Shown piece by piece: positions 53,531 through 64,000 of a DNA stretch of 64,000 nt. Made by a program: the position numbers and the translations under genes. Origin of the DNA: Monomorium pharaonis. Its lineage: Eukaryota > Arthropoda > Insecta > Hymenoptera > Formicidae. Every line of letters starts with the position of its first letter. Position 1 is the first letter of the stretch. Under the pieces are notes generated by a model. It ran no database searches. It was given only the letters and a program-made list of their open reading frames with translations, and had not been told where the DNA came from. The stretch spans positions 21,651,495 to 21,715,494 of the forward strand of contig NC_050475.1 of assembly GCF_013373865.1 (NCBI RefSeq). Reading direction: 5' to 3'.

Positions 53531-55879
53531 TATTTTGATGACATTTTAAGTTTTGAAATAAACGCGACTTCAATCACGACGCGGACGCGCCGAAATTTAA
53601 CAGGTAAGAGCCGAGTGAACAGGTTTAGGAGCGAATAAATCGTTAAGTCACAGCCTCTCGATAGCACAACGTATTATCGAAACGCGACGCATGTTAAACT
53701 TTTTACCTCGTCGGATTATTAATTTAGTGAAAATCCGCAGGTGCATCCACGCGTATCAGAGAGGTGATTCGCGGTGACGTGCTTGACGATAAGATGTACG
53801 CTCACATGCGAGCATATATGGGTTATATATGCACGTATCGACTAGGATATCGCGAGCGATATTTATTGGCCAGGTCCTGCCTCGTTCTCGTATAATCACG
53901 CGACACCTGTTACGACACAACACTTACTTTAATTGGGGGCTACGAGCAGCTGCCCACATGACGCACCAATCACGCCGGTTTATCCGAAATTCTCCGTTGT
54001 CCGTGCGACATCCCCCGAGTCTCTCTCCGTTCTTTCTCTTCTTCTCTTTCTCGCCGCACCTGTTTATGATCGCGCGAACACCGAAATACGACAATACGCG
54101 AGAATCCTTGACCAGGATTCTTGAGACGGAGCGAAAGTACAGACGGGACACGCGCACAGATTTCTCGATTGTGATTTGTGCGATGCGAAAGCAATGCCGC
54201 GTGCCGACAGTTATCGGTTCATTAATTGCCGAGTGTCTCCCGATTTTTCGGCATCTGGTCGTCGAACGGGTTCAGCATTCGTTGAAACCAGCCCAAGAGT
54301 CCTAGACAGACACGTGTCTAAAATTGTCAACTGTGAATTACACTACAATTGTCTTGATTGATCAACCTAATTCTAATCGTACATAGATATATACATAAAT
54401 ATAACAAGAGTCTCTCACCATAACAATTACCACAATTACCGAACATTAATATAATCGAGATTTCGTTTCATTGACAAGCGCGCGATTGTATTACGTATCA
54501 ATGCAGTTTGATATAATAAGGCACGTGCCATTATCATTGAAACGCGAGAGTATTCGATTCATTGAATCGGCTGATAAATCGATTTCGCATTATGCACGGG
54601 ATATCGATTTACAATTACGGCGTGGATTTATATTTACCTAAATATGAAACATCTCTCGGTATAAAACACTTCGAGCGAACTCGAGACGTACCGATTCGTA
54701 TTTAATATCAGTAGCACGACTGACAATAACTGATAATAACTTTATACATAACATGCAGGCAATACGAACGATACAACCTTTGTTCATTATTCATTTTTAA
54801 AGTATGGGTAGTGACGTTTATTTATAGATAAATAATTTGATATAAATAATCCAAATATAAATAATATATAAATAACCGGATAGTCGATCATCCTCGTCTC
54901 ACTCGTTCGCGTCTATTATCCAAATAAAATAGCTGCCGATCTGCTGGTGTATCAATTATAATACATCAGGCATTCAAGAACCGCTAGTGATTGTTCAGAA
55001 ACGGTGTGTCATGCGCATAAAAGCGACTCTTTTAAGCATTTTTGGTAAGGTACGGTATGATTTTCAGTATTGCTACCTGAAATTGAGATTTTTTTGATAG
55101 AGCCGCAGATGGCTTGATACCTTATGTAGGAAAAATCTTTTCACGCGCGGGCAGGAAAGCCAAGACCTCCCTATCCGGCTTAACCCGAGAGAGAGCAAGA
55201 GAGAGGGGGGAGGGGGGGAGACAGACTGCTCAATATGGTCGGCGGTGGGACATTCGATGGTGCAGATCGCGATATATAGGACGTGTAGCACGTGCCATTG
55301 ACAAAGGCGCCGTGGCCAGATGCAGCATCCGCGCTGCGGCAAGGTCGATGCCATCTGTTGCTTCTCGGATACGTTTTTCAACCCGAGTTCAGCAGGCCGG
55401 ACACCGACTCGCGATTGCTGACGAATTAGCGTGGCCGACAGGGTGTGACAGACCCCCGCACATCTGCGTACGGCGAAAGACAATGATTTCGTATCATTTC
55501 ACACGAAGGTTCGAAAGCGGATCTCGATCTTTTAAATCTCTCTTTTAGGTAAATCTTTCTAGCTGGAGAGATGCGCTCGAATTTGCGCTCCGGTGCTCTC
55601 TAAACACAATACGCAATAGGTTCCTCTTTTCTCTATCCCCGTAATAAGCAACAAGTTTGTGAGATCGGCGGATCTCTCTTCCGTCCAAATGACGTTCGTG
55701 CGAAAAGGACGTGAAAAAGCTAGACAACTGTCCGAAACAGATTGTGGCGGCGGCTGCTGCTACTGCTGCTGCATCCGATGCAACGAATGCCATATGCCGC
55801 GCACGGTTCTCAAAAGTGCACATTTCACGTGCCGGACCGATTTTCAGCGATCGGCTGTATATTCGACGCATGTAGAAAG

Positions 55880-55925
55880 AGATAGATAGATAGAGAGAGC
55901 GAGAGAGAGAGAGAGAGAGAGAGAG
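55880..55925. repeat. (GATA)n / (GA)n microsatellite
   Basis: GATAGATAGATAG runs directly into a GA repeat. Confidence 0.85.
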
Positions 55926-58701
55926 CTGTCTCCGATTTCCGCGACAGGCGGAAATCGACCTATCCGGCGTCAGGTTGAGTTCATGAGATCTCATTCGCTC
56001 GAGAATGCGCTTGCAGGCGCGTAACGCACATTACTATACCGCGTGTCCGCACCACGCTCATGCCCCTCGCGTGCGCCTGTTACATGTGCAATGTACGGCA
56101 TAGCACGATCGAGAACTTAATTCGGTAATTATACTTCTTCACTGCGCCCGATACCACGTGGTTGCGTTTCTCCCGCCAAAAAATCCACTCGAGGATAATG
56201 TATCGAAGCGGCGCGCGGCGGCCTGAGGCTCTTGCTTCTTCATCTCAATCATATCGATTCATCACGTGCTTTCAAGTATCAATGAATCTTTCTTTTTTCT
56301 TGGTGATAAATTTGATGAAAGACGTAATGTTCTGTGACTTTAGTAAACGTCTTAATGTACATGATAGAAAAAGGTTTCTGCCATCTTTTCGATTTGAAAC
56401 ATTTAGTCTAACGCGACAATTCCCTGAAGGCAAGTGTCGAGAATTTTGAAGCGATAATCCTGGGGTATACCGTGCAAGCTTTATGCGACCTTATCGCCTC
56501 TTGTCGAGTCGGTTCAGCCGCCGGTAGGTCAACAACAGCACTCTCGCGGATAAAGAAAGCGGCCTGTGTGCCGCTCATTCTCAGTGGATGCGATAGCAAT
56601 TTCGTATCACTGCCCCGTGGCAGCGACGCACGCACGCCACAATGGCGTGGAAGGGGACAGCGGAGGCCCAGCGAAAGGAGGGGGAGCGGGTGGATGGAAG
56701 AGAGCAGGGAGGAAGGGACGAAGAAGGGGCAGATGGCACCGTCTTCTTCGCAGCCAAGTGGCAGCGGGCACGCGCCAACCGAGTCGGGTCGGAACATCTG
56801 CCGCTACTTCCCAGGAGCAGAGCACAAGAGAACCACCGACTTCTCTCCTCGCCAAGGCAAAAGGCCCATCCTCCGCCCGACACCGACATGCAGTCGGTCG
56901 CGGCTCTCCCGGGCCCAGTTTCTTATTTCGTATCTTTTCTGGGCGCCGCCGTCGCGCCGCATCCCCTATCCCCGCTGCTCCCTCTCACCCTCTCCTCTAT
57001 AGTTACATCCGTTTCCTTTATTCCCCCGCTGCGCCGACACGGCGCGCGTGCTCTAAGATTTTCAATTTTGGCAGATGGCACGTGCCAGGCAGAAGGATCA
57101 GCCTCCCTCTCTCCTCGCGCCTCCTTCGACGATCCTTTGTAGAGTCTCGCCCGATGAAACTACTCACGCGCGACAAACTTGTAAACTGAAGGCGCTTCTC
57201 ACCGATCTCATCGATGAGGAACGGCACGTTCCACGATCAACATGGGGACTAAAAAGGAATCTTTTCTTTCTCTTATAATTTAAAAGTTAATACGTGCCTT
57301 TACATTTTCAAATTAAAAATTGAATTTTATGACAATTTTAAAATTTCAAACTTTAAGGTTTGAAATTATAAAATGAATAGTTTAGAAATTATGAAGTTTA
57401 TCACTTGGAACTCTCTTATTTATTTCGTGACAATAAAATAACTCAGTAATGAATTCTAACAATTTTATAAGAAAACGAGGAAATTATGTATTCACGATTT
57501 CCGTTTAGGTTATTCAGCTGTTTTCTAAGACCACCCTTCAACCACCGACGCATTCTTAATTCCTCTTTTCTACTCATGAACATGTGGCGATGGTTTTCCT
57601 CTCTTGCTTCTCGTACACGATTTTAGTTTTTCATTTTTACAGATGCCACGTGCCATATTTATTCTTCTCCTTTTTCTTTTTCTTTGTCGGGACGTGAAAA
57701 AGCTATTGTTCACACGGGACATGCAAAATACATCTGCATAAAATATATCTACACATATTCCATCTGACAGCATGGAAAAGATGTCGTATATTATATATTT
57801 TTTAATAAAATTAATCCATATTTTTGTATATATAAGAATTGATCATGTTGATAAGATTTATGCGGGAACATTTTTTCGCTCGTCTGCGAATCACAAGTAG
57901 TGTCGCGAATCACGCGTGAGCCATGAATCCTTACGAAAGGGAAACTCTACCGAAGACGAGGAGGGTCTTCCGGTTTCTGTATAGGCACACGAAAATGAAT
58001 ATGCCAGATGTACAGAGAAAGCGCGAAGGGCTGCGGATTTCCGATCAGCAGAACCCTATCTTTAACAAGAAATCCTCCATTTCCGATCGAACTTTCTCTC
58101 GATTGTTGATTTGACATGTCATCCTACATACGCTGAGTCGTTGTTCGACATGCAGGACTTCTGTATACGTTCATTCCTACTAAAATTCATTTTACATCAA
58201 CAAAGTTACTCGCTCGAAACTATCTGACCTAAGAGACCAATTTTAACGTTTTAATGTACAGTTTGAGACGATTATGACCGAAGTACGTTTTTCCGCGTTC
58301 GCGGGATATCGAGGATCGAAACTTACCGCAGCGAAACCGGTTTTAATCCCTGAGTTTTTTGAGCTTGACGTGCGGCGCATACAGGAGGAGAAGTTAGCGA
58401 ACTCGCGCGCGAGCCGGCTTCGGATGTTCGCCATGCGCGCAGGTGTCAATGACGGGCGACGAACTTCTGCTCCGACCGGTAGAGTATCGCGAGGATCGCT
58501 AATCTGAAGATGGTGAAAGCTACATAAAGGTAACAACGAATCTCCCTCTCACTCTCTCTCCCTCCCTCTCCCCCCTTTTCTCTCATTCTCTTTATCTGTG
58601 CCTCCCTCTTCATCTTTCTTTCTCCCGGCATCTGGCACAGCAGCAGTCCAAATATGCTTTTGTCGTGAGTACCTATCCTTCCGTAAGTAAATGCCCCATA
58701 C

Positions 58702-58834
58702 CTGCACACCGACGACGGGCCCGGAGCCGGCTGCATCGTATAATATTCGCTCTGTGCATTCAGGTTATGCACTGTGAGAGTATCGTGATACCCGCCGGTG
58801 AATACCGGCCGGGACACTTGCCGGCTTTGCAGAC
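58702..58834 (-). CDS. Candidate internal coding exon of the unrecognised minus-strand gene
   Basis: 133 nt, open only in one minus-strand frame. Encodes LQSRQVSRPVFTGGYHDTLT then VHNLNAQSEYYTMQPAPGPS and SVC, entering in phase 1 and leaving in phase 2. Acceptor: a pyrimidine-rich tract ending TTTACAAG (58835-58836). Donor: CAG then GTATGG (58701-58700). Tyr-containing, Pro/Ser/Gln-rich sequence of this kind is common in cytoplasmic tails or disordered regions; no family recognised. Confidence 0.55.
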
Positions 58835-58900
58835 CTTGTAAACATAAGGTGGATGATGGGAGACGATGAAATTTGAGGAAATTGTAGGACAAATGCTTAC

Positions 58901-58922
58901 CTTCTGCGCTTAAACGCGGGAC
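58901..58922 (-). CDS. Candidate 22-nt microexon preceding 58702-58834
   Basis: Starts after TTAG (58923-58924) in phase 0 and encodes VPRLSAE plus one nt; the donor is GTAAGC (58900-58899). Its phase-1 exit fits the phase-1 entry at 58834, giving VPRLSAEGLQSRQ. An in-frame TAG sits just upstream, so the acceptor is needed. Weak pyrimidine tract. Confidence 0.38.
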
Positions 58923-60007
58923 CTAATTATATTTTATGTTCTTCATTAAGATACGTGCGAATGCGATGCGCAAATACTTTTTCCTCCACTCACTGCACGT
59001 CATTCTCCGAGTGAACGATTCGCGAGACGCGAAACGAATGAATTCGCCTAGTTTTTCTCTAGATTGCTCTAGTTTCACGAAACACACACGGACTTCCCCG
59101 TCAACTTAACGTGTTAATTAAAGCAATTAATTTGCGCGGACATAAGACGGGATGTCGTAAGGCAGCTTGGCGCGAAATTACTTCGAGCTCGATGCGGTCC
59201 CAACAGTTTCGGGAAATGTTCTTGAGTGATTCGTTAGAACTTTCTGAATTAACGAGGTAGATAACGGTGCCGGCAGGTGCTCAAAAATACCGTGGCTACT
59301 TATCGTTCTTGCTTTCCTGCCCATGTGTCTGATAAATTTTGACGGAGGTAATTCTCGAAATGTTGGATTGAGAGGAGTTTCGGTAATTAAATTTGCAAAA
59401 TAAGGATAATTCAAATATTCTCATGAATCAGTTAACTTTTTTTTTTCTACGATGTTTCGATTCATTCTTTTACGTCGATTAATTTTTCCATCATACTTTG
59501 TAATTCAAATTCGTTCGGAAATGTAAGTGGAAAAAGATAAAAAATAAGTACTTTATATCTTAATGACGCTTTTATTTTTCAATGTTTATTACGTAAATAG
59601 AGAAATAATTTGTGTTGCAAGTTGAAGTATATATAAATGATGTTATTTTATATACGCATTAAACTATATATCTAACTGATCAAGAGACTCGACTAAAATT
59701 ATTATTAAATGGAAAAGAAATTAAAAATAGTAGCAAAAATTGAATTTGTCGATTTGGTACGTGTTTAAATTTTCAATTTATATTATTATTTTACGAAAAT
59801 ATATCTGTGCTGCCTGGTTCTGTCGTGGCAGCGCTTTATCATTTTTTTTCCCGTTTGCTCGAGGAAACCCTCGTTGAAGGCAGGGGCAGCTGTTCATCCT
59901 CGACTGGATTATAGTCGGATCTCTGTTCCCGAAAGGGACGAGAAGCGCGCACGGGCAAAGTGGCGATAAAAACATAATCGATTTCGCTGTCCGCGAAAGT
60001 ACAATTT

Positions 60008-60009
<2 letters not shown>

Positions 60010-60054
<45 letters not shown>

Positions 60055-60056
60055 GG
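60010..60056. repeat. (GA)n microsatellite
   Basis: An AG run of about 46 bp with a terminal AAAG/GGG interruption. Confidence 0.9.
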
Positions 60057-63000
60057 AGATAAAAAAGGGAGACTGTTTAAATGTTTAGGGCACGACGCGA
60101 TTAATTAATCTGAAAATCTTTCTGCTGCAGAAGCTGGAAGCTTAACTCGATCGATTTCTCGAACATAGAATGAATAAAGAAGGTTTGAGAAGGGCGGAGC
60201 TTTGACTGTCCTGCGAGGATAATCCGATTACCGTCGAATTGACTAAACGTTCGAAGGATGGTAAACATACAAATCGTATTACGGAGACGCATTTATTTTT
60301 CAGTAAGAAGATTGCGAATGTGTCATTCGCTATTGTCACCTCGTTTGATAAATTACAAAGAAAGAACGGCTTTATTCGAAGCCATCATATTTCCTCATCG
60401 CAATGTTAAAATACATTTTTCAAAATTTTGGTTATAACTAGCGACAAGTTTAATATTTCCTGCAGTTCTAAAAATTAATTGCAATTATCTGATTTTGTAT
60501 CCCACGCACAGCTTGTCTGTATCACTAACTTGCAACTGTAAAGAGATCAACTAAAATATATATTTCTCGTAAAATATGTCGCGATTTAAATACTTTTCTT
60601 TGTGACCACGGCTTCTTTTTGCCTTCATAAATTTATCCTGTTCTACTTCCAAAAAAGTTTCACATAATAATATAATCCCAACTTTTCTACGTTTTCTTGG
60701 CAAAATGTAAAATTAGCGAGGGATGCTCTAGCGCGCATAATTAAAGATATCCGTAGATGGAAGAAATAACGAGGCGATCACTGTCGCGAATCGGGATCGC
60801 CGAGAGAATCTCGTTAAACGGAATGGATTCTAAATGGAATCACGTGCATTTCGGCATCTTCGCGCGTTCACCTGCAAGGGGAACGATAGCTCGGGGCCGT
60901 AAATGTGTCTCACCCGGGATTGTTAAATTGTCAAGCGATTAGATGCGGGAGCTGGTTTCGTTTGACTTTCTGGAGCCGCGTTGAAGTGCATTTTCAACGC
61001 ACCAACTTTCCCGCGTAATGAGCCCGTGTCGGATACATTGTTGCAGCAGCCTGTATGCACACAGGCTGCACCTGTTGGACGATCGGTTAATAACTGCGGT
61101 TCGATGCACGCCAGCCGATCGTTTCCGCATAATTACAGATGCACGTCGACGCATATAGGGTGTCCAGCGCGAGATTCAGAATGACAAATTCGTCGAATAA
61201 TTCACAGACCAGTTTTCCTCGATGATTATGTCACGATTGGAATTAAGCCGCAGAAGAAATTTAATGGGCGAATAATCCCGTTACTTTTTCTCATCACTTG
61301 AGTCTTAGCAGCAAAATCCCACATTGTGAGGCTTATCTTCTTTCTATCTTCGATCGACGATTAGTCCCTTCGAGGGAGAGTCAACTTTTTCAAATTGAGA
61401 AATCTGCCATTAAAGCTCGACATGACGAACCCAGATCACCTTGTATAGACGCGTGCCGTTTCGTCGAATATTAAATTGCTTGTCGATGACATCACGTCGC
61501 GATCGTAAACCAAAAAAAAAAAAAGGAACCGCGAATTATGCATCGTACCGGGACACGATAACAACCCGCAATTTCATATGCCTAAGATCTTTCTGAATTG
61601 AGAAATGGGACGTGCAATATCTTACTGTAACAATATGTAATTAACATTCAGAAATTTATCTCTCGTGATGGACATTTTTTACCTTTAACGAAAATTGTTA
61701 CTTTTCGAGTAAGATGTAACGTACAAATGCGTATAACGCACGCGAATTGCATACGGCCTAAAAGTGATACAATGCATTCTTGATATTATGTTCCCGACAT
61801 GAGAAATAAGAATAGAACAAGAGAAATCCCTCGATCGTCATGACTACTTCTGATTCGTCTGCGTCTTGTACGCGACTGGGTCTCTTGTATTATTTCTGGA
61901 TTTTACCTTTTTGCCCTGGTCTGATCTCTCACCTATTGGAACGATCGTTACGACATTGCGCGTATTGTGAACATGTCACGGGTAGAATCTGGAGGAGAAT
62001 GTTTTGGGGAGAATGTTCAATTCGGCTTCGGGAAACTTCATTATGCTTTCGGGCCGTTTCGCAGGTACAAAATGAAATGTAAGGACGGACGCATATATAA
62101 TGTAACAAATATATTGGTTCTCAGTAGGAAAATCGTCTCTGATAGTGTGATAGTTCGATTATTATATTTCGATAGTTTAATTTATAATCACGCGACAACA
62201 CTTTTGTCATTTATGTTATTTTCTTATTTGACTTGTTGTTAGAGTGGATTTCTCTATAGGCATCATATTTATTACAATTTGCTTAGTCTCGCACAATGTA
62301 TTTGCTACATCTATATTTTAATAATTACTTTTTTATTTTACAAAGAGACTTATCCAAAAGATTTCAAAAAATTTATTGGTTGGCTAATTCTAACCGTAAC
62401 TTAAGTAAATATTTTTCATATTTTTTCTACCGCGTACGTCTCTCGCATTAAGATAGCCGTTACCCATTAATCGTTGCATTGATAAAGAAGATCGGGAAAA
62501 CACACGAGAGGTAGAAACCTAGGCCCCAATTCAAAAGATTCTTCGTGCTTTTTAGAATGTCTTGCAGCTGTTCCTTACCCTCCATACGCATCCATCTCTG
62601 TTATGCGCTTCTCATCTTATGCCTTTCTTGAACGTCTCTTTATTTACATATGAGATAATCCGAACACAAATTCACATTTTTAGAGTCCGCACAATCATAT
62701 GCAGTATATGCTTATAACGCAGAAGCGTCGCAAGGCACATAATTATTGTTAGTATAGTAATTGTCACGTTTAACAGTAATTATTTTTTTTATTAAAAAAA
62801 TTTTTTAGTTGTCTAATATAAATTTAGACATAAATATAAAAATGATAGAAATAATATGCAAATAAATATAATATAATATATATATGACTAATAAAATAAA
62901 ATAAAATTCAAGTTTAAAAAATAAATGTGTGGGCTATTAAAATCCTGCAACGATACATAAGATATTTCGGCAACTTTGCAACCGGTGCAATTTTTCACTC

Positions 63001-63107
63001 GCAAGATTAACGCAGACAGGTGTTGGAGACCGGAAGAAAGGATCCGGCTAAGAGTCGGGAATAGAACAGAGATTTCGAGGGGAATCGCGAACGCGGGGAA
63101 GAAATCG

Positions 63108-63152
63108 AAGGAGAAGAAGGAGGAGGAGGAGGAGGAGGAGGAGGAGGAGGAT
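63108..63152. repeat. (GGA)n trinucleotide repeat
   Basis: An AGG/GGA run coding poly-Glu on one strand and poly-Ser on the other, in frames I judge non-genic. Confidence 0.85.
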
Positions 63153-63854
63153 AGATTGTCGACGATTGCAACAGGACGAGGGTTTGCCAGCCGGTTAGTC
63201 GGCTGAGACCCGTTCAATCGTTGCTGCTGCTCAATCGGTCCCCGCTGCACGACTGACTCCTTCTGCTACCGAGGATTTCACTCTGCAGGACCTTCTGGGC
63301 CGACAGAAGGTCTTCACCTTCCTTCTCCTTCCTGCTCATCGGAGGCGGACGAGAAACACGAGCGCGGCGAGGGCTGTGAAAGGGTAGGGCGAAGGAGCTT
63401 CACAAATCTCGCGTCATGCCAAGAACAGGAGGATCTCTCGCGCACCCCTTTCTTTTATTAAACCCAGGGAGAGAACTATTCCCGACGCCAGACGGCGCGC
63501 AGCAAGAGGGTGCCAGAGAATCCTGGCAATCCTTTCCGTCCGGGAAGAGGAAGGCCGTTGCTGCACATTTTTATGACTTTCCCACTCATCTTTTTTTTTT
63601 CTTAATCTACATCCGCCCGCTGGATTTTACTTGTGCCTATTTATATCCACATGCATGAGACTAGTTTGTAACGTCTGTTTGGAATTAAGCTTTAAACGCA
63701 TGGAAATATGAAATGTATTTATTATACAATTTCACTTTACGCTTTCCAATTTTTAACATTAAGTAAGTTTTTAGGTTCTTCTCAAGATATCTCTCTTATT
63801 ATTCTTGTAGGCATTCATTCAATATTCAATTTTCTTCTCTAAATAGCATTATTG

Positions 63855-63858
<4 letters not shown>

Positions 63859-63893
<35 letters not shown>
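63859..63893. repeat. (GA)n microsatellite
   Basis: An AG run of about 35 bp. Confidence 0.9.
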
Positions 63894-63896
<3 letters not shown>

Positions 63897-64000
63897 TAGT
63901 TTTGCTAGAATGGAGTTCTCATTGCAATCGATCAGAATCGATCGATTTGATTTCTCAAATTGCCGCGCTGGCGTCATGAACTCCCAACATCATCTACTAC

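Larger units (their letters stand above)
43000..58640. other. Gene-poor stretch, probably a long intron or intergenic DNA
   Basis: About 15.6 kb. It would be the intron of the unnamed minus-strand gene if exons 42881-42992 and 58702-58834 belong together. GC-rich patches (44.05-44.43, 46.7-46.95, 50.5-50.8, 52.8-53.3, 53.9-54.3, 55.1-55.5, 56.5-57.2 kb) give overlapping open frames on both strands, none with a recognisable domain. They may be regulatory DNA. Short palindromes at 52057-52080 and 53501-53530. Confidence 0.5.
58923..64000. other. No supported coding exon to the right edge
   Basis: About 5.1 kb of mixed AT-rich and moderately GC-rich DNA. Earlier exons of the unnamed minus-strand gene should lie here or beyond the window, but I could not pick one with confidence. 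It contains three purine-rich simple repeats, listed separately. Confidence 0.5.

Noticed and set aside
56472..57189. Three overlapping plus-strand open frames of 166-207 codons
   Set aside because: At most one could be real, none resembles a protein family; GC-rich DNA with few stops.
61840..62242. Plus-strand frames with a tentative CAG/GTAC junction
   Set aside because: No recognisable domain; splice context is weak and the two frames overlap.
62888..63250. Minus-strand 120-codon frame with poly-Ser
   Set aside because: The poly-Ser is just the complement of the (GGA)n repeat; the rest is unremarkable.

Overview
The window is eukaryotic and AT-rich. It carries many simple repeats, short GT-AG introns and three well conserved insect genes. 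Family content, intron style and small foldback transposon remnants fit an insect, most likely a hymenopteran such as an ant; the species call is inference. I found no rRNA, tRNA, CRISPR array or intact transposase.

Layout, left to right. (1) 298-2152, minus strand: the first three coding exons of a multi-repeat beta-thymosin (ciboulot-like), running off the left edge. (2) About 2.2-13 kb: no coding exon that I can support, but two foldback/MITE-like elements (7313-7442; 11255-11483, the latter flanked by TAA). (3) 13559-24.6 kb, minus strand: an SR splicing factor of the B52/SRp55 (SRSF4/5/6) family. It has two RRMs and a long RS tail, and two pairs of alternative exons that both affect RRM1. 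(4) About 24.6-26.8 kb: a CpG-rich head-to-head promoter region. (5) 26865-41426, plus strand: a complete INO80 chromatin-remodelling ATPase. I could join 26 coding exons in frame, 4953 nt including the stop, 1650 aa. (6) About 42.48-42.53 kb: an inverted pair of AATAAA signals where INO80 meets a gene arriving on the minus strand. (7) 42.9-58.9 kb, minus strand: three phase-compatible candidate exons of a gene I do not recognise, with very long introns. The rest up to 64 kb is noncoding sequence with repeats, as far as I can see.

The strongest unusual signal is in the SR gene. RRM1 is built from a choice of two first coding exons (23471-23594 or 23309-23435, only 35 nt apart) and a choice of two later exons (20039-20119 or 19914-20009, only 29 nt apart). 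Each gap is too short to be spliced as an intron, and the members of each pair share the same splice phase. One locus should therefore make up to four RRM1 versions on one constant RRM2-RS body.

B52 acts in pre-mRNA splicing, INO80 in nucleosome remodelling and thymosin in actin dynamics. They are ordinary neighbours, not a pathway. The B52-INO80 pair probably shares a promoter region, and INO80 and the unnamed gene share a termination zone.
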